Below, piece after piece: positions 49,572 through 61,267 of a stretch of 64,000 bases of DNA (position 1 is the stretch's first letter; every line of letters begins with the position of its first letter). The notes under the pieces are model-generated. The model worked only from the letters and a program-made list of their open reading frames with translations. It was not told the DNA's origin and did no database searches. The position numbers and the translations under genes were made by a program. The DNA comes from Leifsonia sp. 1010 (GTDB lineage: Bacteria; Actinomycetota; Actinomycetes; Actinomycetales; Microbacteriaceae), in NCBI RefSeq assembly GCF_031455295.1, contig NZ_JAVDSL010000003.1, positions 248,001-312,000 on the forward strand, in the 5' to 3' direction.

Positions 49572-50018
49572 ATGGACCTGTACCGAGAGCGACTGTGGGC
49601 GACCCCCTGGCTGTTCATCTCCACCCTGCTCGTCATCCCCGCGGTCATGCTCGTCTTCGCGCCGATCAACTTCACCATCGGTGTCGTGCTCGCCATCGCG
49701 ATCTACGTGGCCTTCGCGATCTTCCTCGTCGCGACCGCGCCGGTCATCCGGGTGACGAAGGAGGAGCTGGTCGCCGGCCACGCGCGCATCCCGCTCGATC
49801 TCGTGGGGCAGCCGACGGCCTACCGCGGCGACGACGCGACCCAGGAGCGCGGCCGGCGGCTCGACGCGCGCGCGTGGCTGCTCATCCGCGGCTGGATCAA
49901 GCCCGTCGTGAAGGTCCCGGTCGTGGATCAGGACGACCCGGCGCCCTACTGGCTCCTCTCAACAAGAAACCCGGACCAGCTGGTCCGGGTTCTCGATGAG
50001 GCTCGCCTCAGTTCCTAG
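49572..50018 (+). CDS. DUF3093 family membrane protein
   Basis: A 148-aa protein with two adjacent hydrophobic helices (about residues 12-30 and 34-54), then a soluble part with VIRVTKEELVAGHARIPL and a C-terminal STRNPDQLVRVLDEA segment. This is the actinobacterial DUF3093. Function unknown. Its last codons contain a perfect palindrome that seems to be the terminator for the convergent DUF4193 gene. Confidence 0.88.
   Translation: MDLYRERLWATPWLFISTLLVIPAVMLVFAPINFTIGVVLAIAIYVAFAIFLVATAPVIRVTKEELVAGHARIPLDLVGQPTAYRGDDATQERGRRLDARAWLLIRGWIKPVVKVPVVDQDDPAPYWLLSTRNPDQLVRVLDEARLSS
49968..49991 (-). terminator. Terminator of DUF4193 gene, embedded in DUF3093 coding end
   Basis: A perfect 12+12 bp palindrome (AACCCGGACCAG and its complement) followed on the minus strand by TTCTTGTT. 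It lies about 40 bp after the DUF4193 stop, fitting a Rho-independent terminator, yet it is inside the last codons of the convergent DUF3093 gene. Confidence 0.75.
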
Positions 50019-50029
50019 TTCGTTCGACG

Positions 50030-50323
50030 TCAGGCGGCGCACTCCACGCAGATCGGTCCGAGCTTCGTCTCGTGATCGATCTGGGAGCGGTGCTTCACCA
50101 GGAAGCAGTTCACGCACGTGAACTCGTCCGCCTGGGGAGGCAGCACCACGACGTCGAGGTCGAGGTCGGAGAGGTCGGCACCGGGGAGCTCGTATCCGCC
50201 GGGGTTGTCAGCGTCTTCGACGTCGACGACCCCCGACATCTTGTCCGGGACACGCTCCTTGAGGGCCTCGATCGACTCGGAGTCGTCCTCGGTCTTCCGC
50301 GGTGCGTCGTAATCCGTTGCCAT
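50030..50323 (-). CDS. DUF4193 family zinc-ribbon protein
   Basis: A 97-aa acidic protein starting MATDYDAPRKTEDDSESIE, with two Cys pairs in FTCVNCFLV and PICVECAA that probably bind one zinc. DUF4193 is an actinobacterial family without known function. The start at 50323 is preferred; an ATG two codons upstream is equally possible. Its transcript ends in the hairpin inside DUF3093. Confidence 0.9.
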   Translation of the reverse strand: MATDYDAPRKTEDDSESIEALKERVPDKMSGVVDVEDADNPGGYELPGADLSDLDLDVVVLPPQADEFTCVNCFLVKHRSQIDHETKLGPICVECAA

Positions 50324-50526
50324 GCCCATCCACTTCTCGTCGTAACGGCCGATTCTCGCAATCGGCGGCCATAGTTTGCATCAATCGCCCCTGAATAGCA
50401 AAACCAAACAGGAGCCTCTCAGCATTGCTCGGTGTGCAACTTCCGGCACGCCCGCTGTATTCCCCGGAATGCCTTCTGCTCCGTGGCATCCTGGGGCCGT
50501 ACGAACGAGCTCGGAAGGCAATCCAC

Positions 50527-51702
50527 ATGCAGGATTTGAAGGTCATCGGGGTCGAGAACGGCGCACTGGTCGCCGTCGGCGACGACGGTGAGCGTTTCCG
50601 CATCGCCGTGGACGAGGCGTTGCAGTCGAAGGTGCGCCAGGTGCGGCAGGAGACGCCCGCCGACGCGCCCAAACTCTCACCGCGTGAAGTGCAGGCCCAC
50701 ATCCGTTCCGGCATGTCCGCCGAGGACGTCGCAGCGGTCACCGGAGCCCCGCTGGAGTACGTGCAGCGCTTCGAGGGACCGATCATCGCCGAGCGCGAGC
50801 ACATCGTCGCGAGCGCCCTCAGCGTCCCCGTGCACACCTCCGACGCCGTCGACCCGCTGGGCGAGGCCGAGACGTTCGGGTCGGTCATCCGCGACCGCCT
50901 CGCGTCGCTCGGCGTCGCGGGCGAGCGCTGGGCGAGCTGGAAGGACAGCGAGACCGGCTGGATCGTGAAGCTGGAGTTCACGGCCGACACGATCGACCAC
51001 GACGCACGCTGGTCGTACGACGCGCGCAAGCACGCCCTCGCACCGCTCAACTCGGAGGCGACCACCCTGTCGCAGGCCGGCGAGCTGCGCGGCGGCTCCC
51101 TCATCCCCCGGCTCCGTGCCGTGCTGCCGCACGAGGGCGAGCCGGACAACTCCCGCTTCGACAGCGGAGCCTTCACGTTCCCCGCCCCGGCCGCCGACCT
51201 GATGGGCCCGGAGATCACCGCGCCCATCGAGCCGCTGCCGCAGGGCCGGACGCCCGGCGCCAACAACTCGATCACCGTCTCGGCCATCAAGCGCGCCGAC
51301 GACGGAGCCCCGCGCGACCTGCACCAGACCGCCGACCTGCTGGAGGCCCTGCGGCGCCGCCGCGGCGAGCGGGAGGCCGCCGGCTACGAGGACCGCCCGA
51401 CGCCGAGCGATGCGACCCCGTTGGATGTCGTGCCGACGGCGTCGACCGAGGCCCCGGTCACCCCGACGCCCGCCGCGACGCCGTTCCGTCTCATCGACGA
51501 GCGTCCGCCCGCGGCGGAGCAGCCGCCGCTCCCCCTCGACGTTCCGGCGCCGCCGAGCGGTCCGTCCAACGGCGGTCCGTCGAACGGCGGTCCGTCGAAC
51601 GACTCCGGCCCGCAGCCCTCCTCGCGCAAGAAGGGCCGGGCCGCCATGCCGAGCTGGGACGAGATCGTCTTCGGCGCCCGAACGGACGACGACCTGGCTT
51701 GA
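50527..51702 (+). CDS. sepH: Cell division protein SepH (DUF3071)
   Basis: A 391-aa protein. The N-terminal conserved region (MQDLKVIGVENG, LSPREVQAHIRSGMSAEDVAAVTGAP) holds the helix-turn-helix-like DUF3071 domain that in SepH of Streptomyces binds FtsZ and promotes its assembly. The C-terminal half is low complexity with a short repeat (GPSNG three times) and ends in a conserved MPSWDEIVFG motif. ATG at 50527. It is the actinobacterial division factor, and stands alone. Confidence 0.9.
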   Translation: MQDLKVIGVENGALVAVGDDGERFRIAVDEALQSKVRQVRQETPADAPKLSPREVQAHIRSGMSAEDVAAVTGAPLEYVQRFEGPIIAEREHIVASALSVPVHTSDAVDPLGEAETFGSVIRDRLASLGVAGERWASWKDSETGWIVKLEFTADTIDHDARWSYDARKHALAPLNSEATTLSQAGELRGGSLIPRLRAVLPHEGEPDNSRFDSGAFTFPAPAADLMGPEITAPIEPLPQGRTPGANNSITVSAIKRADDGAPRDLHQTADLLEALRRRRGEREAAGYEDRPTPSDATPLDVVPTASTEAPVTPTPAATPFRLIDERPPAAEQPPLPLDVPAPPSGPSNGGPSNGGPSNDSGPQPSSRKKGRAAMPSWDEIVFGARTDDDLA

Positions 51703-51757
51703 GGGATCGCCGTTCCGGGGTGTCGGGACGTCGTCGATCGTCCTTTATCCTGTGGGA

Positions 51758-53047
51758 ATGCTTCCAACCGACCCTGCACGGACGATCAGTTCTGCCCTGC
51801 GCGGACATGACAACGCGCTCGGGCTGATCCGGCTCGTCCTCGCCCTGGCGGTCCTGGTCTCGCACACCTGGCCGCTCGGCGGGTTCGGACACGACCCCGG
51901 AAGCGGGATCAGCCGCGGTCAGACGACGCTCGGCGGACTCGCCGTCGGCGGGTTCTTCGCCATCAGCGGCTACCTCATCACGAAGAGCGGGATGTCCGCC
52001 GACGTGATGCAGTTCCTCTGGCGCCGCGTCCTTCGCATCTTCCCCGCGTTCCTGCTCGTGCTGCTGCTCTCCGCGCTGGCCCTCGGACCGGTCATCTGGA
52101 TGCTGGACGGCCATTCGCTCCCCGAGTACTTCGCGCGCTCCGCCGCCAGCCCCTGGCACTACATCGGGTCCAACTGGACGCTGACCGTCGGCACCTGGGG
52201 CATCCTCGACGTCTTCCAGCACTCGACTCCGTACGGCCTGCACACCGGCATCAGCGTCTTCAACGGCTCGATGTGGACCCTCAGCCACGAATGGGCCTGC
52301 TATCTGATGGTCGCCATCCTGCTGGTCGCCGGCGTCCTCACGAAGGCCAGGCCGGTGGTCGTCGCGGTCGCGGTCGTGATCTTCGCCGGGCAGATCGTCC
52401 AGCTGGTGAGCCCGGGCACGATGGGTGCGGTCCTCCCGCCCCTCGGCAACCCGGAGTTCCTCTCGCTCGCCTATCCCTTCGCGGTGGGCGCCGTGTTCGC
52501 GGTCTACTCCCGCTCCATCCCGCTGACACCGCGCTTCGGCATCGCGGCCGGTGTCGTGCTCGTCTGGACCCTGCTCAACGGCGGATATGCCGTCGTCGGC
52601 GTCCCGGCCGGTGTCTACTTCGTGCTCTGGCTCGGCTCCGCGATCCCCGGCCGGCTGCGGAAGGTCGGGCAGAAGAACGACATCTCCTACGGCGTCTACC
52701 TCTACGCCTTCCCGGTTCAGCAGACGCTCGCCTATTTCGGCCTCTACAAGCTCGGCGTCATCCCGATGATACTCGGAGCCGCCGCGATCACGCTCGGCCT
52801 CTCCTGGCTCAGCTGGCGCTACGTGGAGAGCCCGGCCATGTCGCTGAAGGGCTGGGGACCGGGCCGTGGGTTCGCCTACTGGGTGCAGCGCTTCCGGCGC
52901 GCCAACGGACCGGCCGGCGAGGCGGCACCCGTCGCCGAGAACACCGCCCCAGCGTCCTCGTCGACGCACGTGGCGCATCCGGTCACCGCGGAACTCAGCC
53001 TGCCGCTCCGAACCGCAGCAGCGGAACCCGCGTCTCCTCCGGCGTGA
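51758..53047 (+). CDS. Acyltransferase 3 (OafA/YrhL-type) membrane enzyme
   Basis: A 429-aa protein with about ten hydrophobic helices of the acyltransferase-3 family, which O-acylate cell-wall or exopolysaccharide sugars. Conserved: RLVLALAVLVSHTWPLGG (catalytic His), GFFAISGYLI, and a WRRVLRIFPAF arginine motif. The C-terminal 60 residues are low complexity and overlap by 53 bp the end of the convergent phosphatase-like gene. The acceptor is unknown. Confidence 0.9.
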   Translation: MLPTDPARTISSALRGHDNALGLIRLVLALAVLVSHTWPLGGFGHDPGSGISRGQTTLGGLAVGGFFAISGYLITKSGMSADVMQFLWRRVLRIFPAFLLVLLLSALALGPVIWMLDGHSLPEYFARSAASPWHYIGSNWTLTVGTWGILDVFQHSTPYGLHTGISVFNGSMWTLSHEWACYLMVAILLVAGVLTKARPVVVAVAVVIFAGQIVQLVSPGTMGAVLPPLGNPEFLSLAYPFAVGAVFAVYSRSIPLTPRFGIAAGVVLVWTLLNGGYAVVGVPAGVYFVLWLGSAIPGRLRKVGQKNDISYGVYLYAFPVQQTLAYFGLYKLGVIPMILGAAAITLGLSWLSWRYVESPAMSLKGWGPGRGFAYWVQRFRRANGPAGEAAPVAENTAPASSSTHVAHPVTAELSLPLRTAAAEPASPPA

Positions 53048-54128
53048 GCGAGCCGTGCTGGCCGACCATGTTGCGGCCGGTCCGCTGCGGGTCGCGGCCG
53101 TCGTAGTACGCGATGCGCTTGCGTGCGGCGACCAGCACATCCCCGATCCGCGGCGCGACCTCGGGATCGACCCGCTCGCCGAACCAGCCCGCGTCCACCG
53201 CCTCGGCACGCGTCGCCACCCACGACCGGTCGCCTTCGGCGTCGCGCCAGCGCTCGGCGACGGCAACCGGAGAGGCGCCGTCCTCGACGTAGAGGTGGAG
53301 CAGGCGGGGCTCGCCGGCGATGTCCGCCAGGTCCTGCAGCAGCTCGGGCGCGGTGTCGTACAGGATGTGGCCGCTTTCCGGCACATCCACCGCGCCGTGA
53401 TCGGCCGTCAGCAGTGCGCCGCGGCCCGGGCCGAGGCGGCGGGCGAAGTCGGCGACCAGCGCATCCAGGGTCTCCAGGGCGGCCGTCCACTCCGGCGACT
53501 CCCAGCCGCGGGCGTGCGCCAGCTGGTCGAGTTCGGCGACGTAGAGATAGGTGAGGCCCGGCCCCGCGGTCGCCAGCACGTCGGCCGCCGCGGCGAACCG
53601 GTCGGCCATCGACTGCACGCCGACGAACTCCGCTCCGCGCAGCACGGCCGCGGTGAATCCCGTGCCCGCGAACTTCGGGAGCGCGATCGCGCGCGGGCGG
53701 ACGCCCTGCTCCGCGGCCCGCTCGAACACCGTGGTCGAGCGCTGCCAGGTCGCCGGATCCATCCGCTCGTCCCAGCCGGTCAACTGGTTGGTCAGACGGC
53801 CGGCGCCGTCGCGCACGCGGTAGCCGACCAGGCCGTGCTTGCCGGGCGTCGTCCCCGTGGTCAATGTGGCCAGGGCAGCGGCCGTCGTCGTCGGGAAGCC
53901 CGCGTCGATCGTCGTCGTCTTCCCGAGCAGCGGGGCGAGCGTCCTCGCGTGCCCGGCGCGGGCGCGGAGGGCGGCGGCGCCGAGCCCGTCCACCACGATG
54001 ACGACGACATGCTCCATCCGCGGCAGTCCCAGGTCGTTCGTCTCGCCGGAGAGCGCGGCGAGCGAACTCGGCAGAACCGTGGCGAGGCTCGCTCTCGTCG
54101 TGAACGCGGCCGGTAGCATGGGGGGCAT
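52995..54128 (-). CDS. Alkaline phosphatase-family phosphodiesterase (nucleotide pyrophosphatase-like)
   Basis: A 377-aa type I phosphodiesterase. The first metal site is VVIVVDGLG, the nucleophile is the Thr of [14 protein letters not shown], further metal residues lie in [13 protein letters not shown] and [12 protein letters not shown]. The final segment is [13 protein letters not shown] with the last metal His. It has no signal peptide, so it is probably cytoplasmic. Substrate uncertain; such enzymes cleave nucleotide or other phosphodiesters. ATG 54128. It is divergent from parC. Confidence 0.85.
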   Translation of the reverse strand: MPPMLPAAFTTRASLATVLPSSLAALSGETNDLGLPRMEHVVVIVVDGLGAAALRARAGHARTLAPLLGKTTTIDAGFPTTTAAALATLTTGTTPGKHGLVGYRVRDGAGRLTNQLTGWDERMDPATWQRSTTVFERAAEQGVRPRAIALPKFAGTGFTAAVLRGAEFVGVQSMADRFAAAADVLATAGPGLTYLYVAELDQLAHARGWESPEWTAALETLDALVADFARRLGPGRGALLTADHGAVDVPESGHILYDTAPELLQDLADIAGEPRLLHLYVEDGASPVAVAERWRDAEGDRSWVATRAEAVDAGWFGERVDPEVAPRIGDVLVAARKRIAYYDGRDPQRTGRNMVGQHGSLTPEETRVPLLRFGAAG

Positions 54129-54203
54129 CCGGCCCAGTCTGGCACAGCGATCCCGCCGCCTGACAAGCCGCCCCCGCCCCTTCGCACCGCACAGAATGCC
54201 CGA

Positions 54204-56690
54204 ATGACACCTGCAGACGACAAGCCCGCCGCCGGAACGACGGAACGCATCGAAGACGTCGATGTCACGACCGAGATGCAGGGCTCGTTCCTCGAATACG
54301 CCTACTCGGTGATCTACTCGCGGGCCCTCCCGGACGCCCGCGACGGCCTCAAGCCCGTGCAGCGCCGCATCCTCTACATGATGACGGAGATGGGCCTGCG
54401 CCCGGACCGCGGCCACGTCAAGTCGGCACGTGTGACCGGTGAGGTCATGGGAAAGCTGCACCCGCACGGCGACGGCGCCATCTACGACGCCCTGGTGCGG
54501 ATGGCGCAGGACTTCACCCTCCGCGTCCCGCTGGTCGACGGGCACGGCAACTTCGGTTCGCTCGACGACGGCCCCGCGGCCGCCCGGTACACCGAGGCGC
54601 GCCTGGCCGCCGCGGCGCTCGCGATGACCGAGGACCTCGACGAGGACGTCGTCGACTTCGTCCCCAATTACGACAACCAGCTGATGCAGCCGGACGTGCT
54701 GCCCGCCGCCTTCCCCAACCTCCTCGTCAACGGCGCGAGCGGTATCGCCGTCGGAATGGCCACGAACATGGCGCCGCACAACCTCATCGAGGTCGTCGGC
54801 GCCGCCCGGCACCTCCTCGAGAACCCGGACGCCACCCTCGACGACCTGATGGAGTACGTCCCCGGCCCCGACCTCCCCGGCGGTGGGACGATCGCCGGGC
54901 TCGCCGGTGTGCGCGACGCCTACGCCACCGGCCGCGGCAGCTTCCGCATGCGCGCCAAGGTGACCGTCGAATCCATCACCGCCCGCAAGAGCGGCCTCGT
55001 CGTCACCGAGCTGCCCTACCTGGTGGGCCCGGAGAAGGTGATCGAGAAGATCAAGGACGGCGTCAACGCCAAGAAGCTCAACGGCATCTCCGACGTCACC
55101 GACCTCTCCGACCGCCAGAACGGCCTCCGACTGGTCATCGGCCTCAAGACCGGGTTCAGCCCGGAGGCGGTGCTCGAACAGCTGTACCGGTACACGCCGC
55201 TCGAAGAGGGCTTCGCGATCAACAACGTCGCCCTGGTCGCCGGCGGACCGCAGACGCTCGGCCTGACCGACCTGCTGCAGGTGTACCTCGACCACCGCAT
55301 CAGCGTGGTCACCCGCCGCTCGCAGTTCCGCCTCGCCCGCCGCAAAGAGCGGCTGCACCTGGTCGAGGGCCTGCTCATCGCCATCCTCGACATCGACGAG
55401 GTCATCCAGGTCATCCGCACCTCGGACGACACGGAGCAGGCGCGCGGACGCCTGATGCAGGTGTTCGACCTCAGCACGCTGCAGGCCGACTACATCCTCG
55501 AGCTGCGGCTGCGCCGCCTCACCAAGTTCAGCCGGATCGAGCTCGAGACCGAGCGCGACCAGCTCCGCCGCGAGATCGACGAGCTGGAGGCGCTGCTCGC
55601 GTCGCGTCAGGCCATCAACGACCTCGTGTCGGACGAGTTGGAGCGGGTCGCCGCCACCTTCGGCACCCCGCGCCGCACCCTGCTCACCGAGGCCAAGCCG
55701 TCGATCGCCGGAGCATCGCGCAGCAAGGCGGCGAACGTACAGCTCGAGGTCGCCGACGTGCCCACGCGCGTGTTCCTGTCGACGACCGGGCGCATCCTGC
55801 GCGTGGACGCGGTCTCGGGCGCCGACGGAGCGGAGGGCGGCCTCGACCGCATCCAAGCGCCGGCACGCCGCAGCAAGCACGATGCCATCCTGTCGCAGCT
55901 GGACACCACCAGCCGCAGCGAGATCGGCGCCGTGACGAACCGCGGCCGGCTCATCCGCTTCTCCCCCGTCGACCTTCCCGCGGTGCCGGCGAACTCCATC
56001 CAGCTGGCAGCGGGGGTGAAGGTCGGCGACTACCTCGCGCTCGCCGACAAGAAGGAGCGCATCCTCGCGCTCGCGTCACTCGACTCGGAGCGCACGATCG
56101 CGCTCGGCACCGCGCAGGGTGTCGTCAAGCGCGTGGCGGCGGGCGATTGGGCGAACAAGCCGGAGTTCGAGATCATCTCGCTCAAGGACGGCGACGAGGT
56201 CGTCGGCGCCACGACGGTCACGGACGCGGACGAGCTCGTGTTCGTCGCCAGCGACGCCCAGCTGCTGCGATTCGCCGCGTCGAGCGTGCGTCCTCAGGGC
56301 CGCGCGGCCGGCGGCATGGCGGGAATCAACCTCGGTGCGGGCGCGCGCGTCATCTACTTCGGCGCCGTCTCGGCCGAGGAGGCGGAGACAGCGGTGGTCG
56401 CGACCATCGCTGCCAGCGACGCCACGCTTCCCGGCGCCGACCCCGGCACGGCGAAGGTCAGCGACTTCGCGGAGTTCCCGGCGAAGGGACGCGCGACCGG
56501 CGGTGTGCGCGCGCAGCGGTTCCTCAAGGGCGAGAGCGAGCTGGTGCTCGCCTGGGCCGGCCCGGCGCCCGCTCACGCGGTCGCGCCGGACGGCGTCGCG
56601 CGGACCCTCCCCGAGGGCGGCTCGCGGCGCGACGGCTCGGGCACCCCGCTGGACACGGTCGTCGGCTCCATCGGCCGCCGCATCGGCTGA
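54204..56690 (+). CDS. parC: DNA topoisomerase IV subunit A
   Basis: An 828-aa type IIA topoisomerase A subunit. The active-site Tyr129 lies in AARYTEARL; the winged helix and tower region follow, then a C-terminal beta-pinwheel domain with RGRLIRF, GVVKR and [11 protein letters not shown] repeats. The opening [28 protein letters not shown] is family-typical. Choice of topoisomerase IV over gyrase A rests on the gene order (convergent with parE) and the absence of a full GyrA-box motif; gyrase is presumed elsewhere. Confidence 0.88.
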   Translation: MTPADDKPAAGTTERIEDVDVTTEMQGSFLEYAYSVIYSRALPDARDGLKPVQRRILYMMTEMGLRPDRGHVKSARVTGEVMGKLHPHGDGAIYDALVRMAQDFTLRVPLVDGHGNFGSLDDGPAAARYTEARLAAAALAMTEDLDEDVVDFVPNYDNQLMQPDVLPAAFPNLLVNGASGIAVGMATNMAPHNLIEVVGAARHLLENPDATLDDLMEYVPGPDLPGGGTIAGLAGVRDAYATGRGSFRMRAKVTVESITARKSGLVVTELPYLVGPEKVIEKIKDGVNAKKLNGISDVTDLSDRQNGLRLVIGLKTGFSPEAVLEQLYRYTPLEEGFAINNVALVAGGPQTLGLTDLLQVYLDHRISVVTRRSQFRLARRKERLHLVEGLLIAILDIDEVIQVIRTSDDTEQARGRLMQVFDLSTLQADYILELRLRRLTKFSRIELETERDQLRREIDELEALLASRQAINDLVSDELERVAATFGTPRRTLLTEAKPSIAGASRSKAANVQLEVADVPTRVFLSTTGRILRVDAVSGADGAEGGLDRIQAPARRSKHDAILSQLDTTSRSEIGAVTNRGRLIRFSPVDLPAVPANSIQLAAGVKVGDYLALADKKERILALASLDSERTIALGTAQGVVKRVAAGDWANKPEFEIISLKDGDEVVGATTVTDADELVFVASDAQLLRFAASSVRPQGRAAGGMAGINLGAGARVIYFGAVSAEEAETAVVATIAASDATLPGADPGTAKVSDFAEFPAKGRATGGVRAQRFLKGESELVLAWAGPAPAHAVAPDGVARTLPEGGSRRDGSGTPLDTVVGSIGRRIG

Positions 56691-56709
56691 CCGTCCCCGA
56701 TCCCCCGTC

Positions 56710-56783
56710 CCAAGCCAACAGCTCCTGAGTTTTTCGCGCCGAAGGCGGCGGAAACTGCGAAAAACTCAGGAGCTGTGGCTTGG
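56710..56783. repeat. Intergenic palindrome, copy 2 of the CAGCTCCTGAG family
   Basis: Left arm 56710-56737 (CCAAGCCAACAGCTCCTGAG...) and right arm 56757-56783 are inverted copies except for one base, separated by 19 nt. The arms extend about 8 nt further out than in copy 1. It sits between the convergent parC and parE genes, where a two-way terminator would be useful. Confidence 0.85.
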
Positions 56784-56799
56784 GGGGGGCGGTGAGGGG

Positions 56800-58896
<2,097 letters not shown>

Positions 58897-59111
58897 GGGT
58901 GCTCCTTGTGGTTCCGGTGCGCCCATCCGGGTGCGGACGCACGTGCCTCTCCAGAGTAAGCGCCGGGCGGCGCAGCCTACGTCACCGACACGAGTCCGGA
59001 GCCGAGGCTACGCGTTGAGCGAAATAGCAGCCAATGCGCGCCAGATTGCCGAGCATCCGTGGTTCTATAGACGTACCGAGTTCAAGCGGTTGCGACGGAA
59101 AGGAGCATCAC

Positions 59112-59348
59112 ATGTCGACACTCACCTCGGAGAACGGGGCGGTTGACGAGCTCGCATCGGGGCCGCAGTTGACGGCCGCGGACCGTTGCGACAGCTGCGG
59201 CGCGCAGGCGTACATCCGTGTCGTTGTCAATAACGGCGAACTTCTCTTCTGCGCCCACCACGGCAAGAAGCACCAGGAGAAGCTGTCTCAGATCGCCCAC
59301 AGCTGGCATGACGAGACCGCTCGCCTGTTCGAAGAGCAGCGCGCGTAA
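59112..59348 (+). CDS. Small zinc-ribbon protein (DUF7455-like)
   Basis: A 78-aa protein starting MSTLTSENGAVDELA, with CDSCG and CAHHGKKH as probable zinc ligands around two strands. Such proteins are common and uncharacterised in actinobacteria. An excellent ribosome site (AAAGGAG) stands just upstream, and a possible -10 (TATAGA) lies near 59072. It is followed at 36 bp by the short alanine-racemase gene. Confidence 0.8.
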   Translation: MSTLTSENGAVDELASGPQLTAADRCDSCGAQAYIRVVVNNGELLFCAHHGKKHQEKLSQIAHSWHDETARLFEEQRA

Positions 59349-59384
59349 CGCGGCCGCATCGCGAATCGCGAGGCTGACCGGAGG

Positions 59385-60107
59385 ATGACACCAGGAACGG
59401 GTGTGCGCAGACGCGCCCACATCGACCTCTCCGTCATCCGCTCGACGGCAGCCGCGGCCCTCGCATCGCTCCCCGACTGCACCGCCGATCTCCGCGCCGA
59501 CGCGTACGGACACGGGCTCATCCCCGTGGCTCGTGCGCTGACGGATGCGGGGGTCGGCGGTTTTCTCGTCTCCCGGGTCGAGGATGCCGCCGCCATCGCC
59601 GACGAGGGCCTGCCCGTCGAGGCGACCGTCGGCAGCCGCCAGCCCGCGTCCACGCCCGCAGGCGCCCTCCTCGGTCCTGAACTCCTCGGGCTCGACGCCG
59701 ACCGCGCGTCCGCCCCAGCCATGCGCCTCGAGGGCGAGGTCATCGCTGTCAAGCGCGTCCCCGCCGATCGCGGCGTCTCCTACGGCTACACGTACCGCAC
59801 CGCCCGGCCGAGCACCCTCGTGCTGGTCGCACTCGGCTACGCCGACGGCATCCTGCGTGTCGCCTCCAACAAGGCGCCCGTGAAGGTCGGCGACACCGTC
59901 GGCCGCATCACCGGACGGATCGCCATGGACCAGTTCGTCGTCGACATCGGCGACGACTCCGCCGAGCCCGGCGACCCCGTCATCCTGTTCGGCGACCCAG
60001 ACCGCGGAGAACCGACCGTGCGGGACTGGGCGGATGCGCTGGGCGTCGCCGCTCCGGTCATCACGAGCCGGCTGGGCCGGCGCATCGAGAGGACGTACAG
60101 CGCGTGA
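59385..60107 (+). CDS. Short alanine racemase-like protein with catalytic Tyr but no PLP lysine
   Basis: A 240-aa protein made of the first barrel strands of an alanine racemase (residues 1-75) joined to the complete C-terminal domain. The PLP-lysine position is Arg37 (LRADAYGHG, normally VKADAYGHG). The catalytic Tyr is present as Y133 in VSYGYTYRT, followed by VALGYADGI and GRIAMDQFVVDIG, all canonical. The central barrel (strands 3-8) is missing. It overlaps the next gene by 4 bp (GTGA). A GTG six codons downstream, with AGGA before it, is an alternative start. Alone it cannot bind PLP covalently. Confidence 0.85.
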   Translation: MTPGTGVRRRAHIDLSVIRSTAAAALASLPDCTADLRADAYGHGLIPVARALTDAGVGGFLVSRVEDAAAIADEGLPVEATVGSRQPASTPAGALLGPELLGLDADRASAPAMRLEGEVIAVKRVPADRGVSYGYTYRTARPSTLVLVALGYADGILRVASNKAPVKVGDTVGRITGRIAMDQFVVDIGDDSAEPGDPVILFGDPDRGEPTVRDWADALGVAAPVITSRLGRRIERTYSA

Positions 60108-61180
60108 CCATCGTGGACGCCGTCGCCGAGCCGCTCCCCCGCGCCGTCATCGACCTCGCCGCAGTGCGGCACAACGTCGCCCACCTGACGCGACTGATCG
60201 CGCCGGCGCAGACCATGCTCGCCGTGAAAGCGGACGCCTACGGCCACGGACTCCTCCCGGTCGCCGAGGCGGGACTCGAGGCCGGGGCGACCTCGCTCGC
60301 CGTGCTGGAGATCCCGGCCGGGCTCGTCCTCCGGCGCGCGGGTGTCACCGTCCCGGTGCTCGCCTGGCTGCACGGCCAGGACACCGACTGGCGCGCGGGC
60401 ATCGAGGCCGACATCGAGCTCGGCATCTCAGCCGTGTGGCAGCTGGAGGCCATCGCCGCGGCGGGTGCCGACCGTCCCGCGGTGGTGCATCTGAAGGTGG
60501 ATACGGGCCTCAGTCGCAACGGCGCCACCCGTGAGGAGTGGCCGGGTCTCATCCGTGCCGCCCTCGACCTGCAGGAGCGCGGCATCGTCCGCATCCGTGC
60601 CGCCTGGTCCCATCTGGCCGACGCCTCGCTCGCCGACGACGAGGCCGCCCTGGCCGAGTTCCGCTCCGCGGTCGTCCAGGCGGAGCGCCTGGGAGCATCG
60701 TTCCAGGTGCTGCACCTGGCCGCGAGCTCCGCGGGCATCCGGATGCCGGAGGCGCGCTTCGACTTCGTGCGCTTCGGCATCGCCGCGTACGGTTTCTCCC
60801 CCTTCGACGACTCGAGCGGCGGCGAGCTGGGCCTCATCCCCGCGATGCGACTGGAGGCTCCCGTCACCGAGGTGCACGTCGGCGGTACGACGCACGCCCG
60901 GCTCGGGATCGGCTACGCCGACGGCGTTCCGACACTGGGAATCGCCAAGACATCCATTCAGCTGAACGGCCGCCGCTGCCCCGTCATCGAGGTCGCCGCC
61001 GACAGCATGCTGGTGGATGCGGGCGCGCACCGCGTCGAGGTCGGCGACACCGCGATCCTGTTCGGCCCGGGCACGGATGGCGAGCCCACCGCCGAGAAGT
61101 ACGCCGACTGGGCGGAGACGATCGCCGACGAGATGATCACCGGCGTCGCGACCCGGGTCCCCCGCGTTTACGTCAACTGA
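60104..61180 (+). CDS. alr: Alanine racemase barrel subunit lacking the catalytic Tyr loop
   Basis: A 358-aa alanine racemase homologue with PLP lysine K42 in VKADAYGHG, and phosphate/substrate residues in KVDTGLSRNG, WSHLADA and FVRFGIAAYG. In the C-terminal domain the segment that holds the catalytic Tyr in all classical racemases (VSYG) is deleted: TEVHVGG runs straight into TTHARLGIGYADG, a gap of about 14 residues. The GRVAMDM motif is also altered (IEVAADSM). Its GTG start overlaps the short racemase gene, so the two are translationally coupled and probably form one enzyme together. Confidence 0.85.
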   Translation: MTIVDAVAEPLPRAVIDLAAVRHNVAHLTRLIAPAQTMLAVKADAYGHGLLPVAEAGLEAGATSLAVLEIPAGLVLRRAGVTVPVLAWLHGQDTDWRAGIEADIELGISAVWQLEAIAAAGADRPAVVHLKVDTGLSRNGATREEWPGLIRAALDLQERGIVRIRAAWSHLADASLADDEAALAEFRSAVVQAERLGASFQVLHLAASSAGIRMPEARFDFVRFGIAAYGFSPFDDSSGGELGLIPAMRLEAPVTEVHVGGTTHARLGIGYADGVPTLGIAKTSIQLNGRRCPVIEVAADSMLVDAGAHRVEVGDTAILFGPGTDGEPTAEKYADWAETIADEMITGVATRVPRVYVN

Positions 61181-61182
61181 CC

Positions 61183-61258
61183 CCAGCCGACAGCTCCTGA
61201 GTTTTTCGGCCGAAACGCCGGGCTGGGAGCGAAAAAGTCAGGAGCCGTTGGTGTGGGT
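61183..61258. repeat. Intergenic palindrome, copy 3 of the CAGCTCCTGAG family (diverged)
   Basis: The left arm CCCAGCCGACAGCTCCTGAG and the right arm (61229-61258) form an imperfect inverted repeat with four or five mismatches, separated by about 19 nt. It lies between the convergent alr and gatD genes, the same context as copies 1 and 2. Confidence 0.75.
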
Positions 61259-61267
61259 CGGCGGGAG

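Noticed and set aside
51560-51605. Short repeat inside sepH as a regulatory repeat
   Set aside because: It encodes GPSNG units in frame within the low-complexity linker; simple coding repeat.
59385-60107. Considered the short racemase as a sequencing artefact or pseudogene of alr
   Set aside because: The frame is intact, ends in a coupled overlap with alr, and its C-terminal domain is better conserved than that of alr; a frameshift would not remove the barrel and exchange the lysine.
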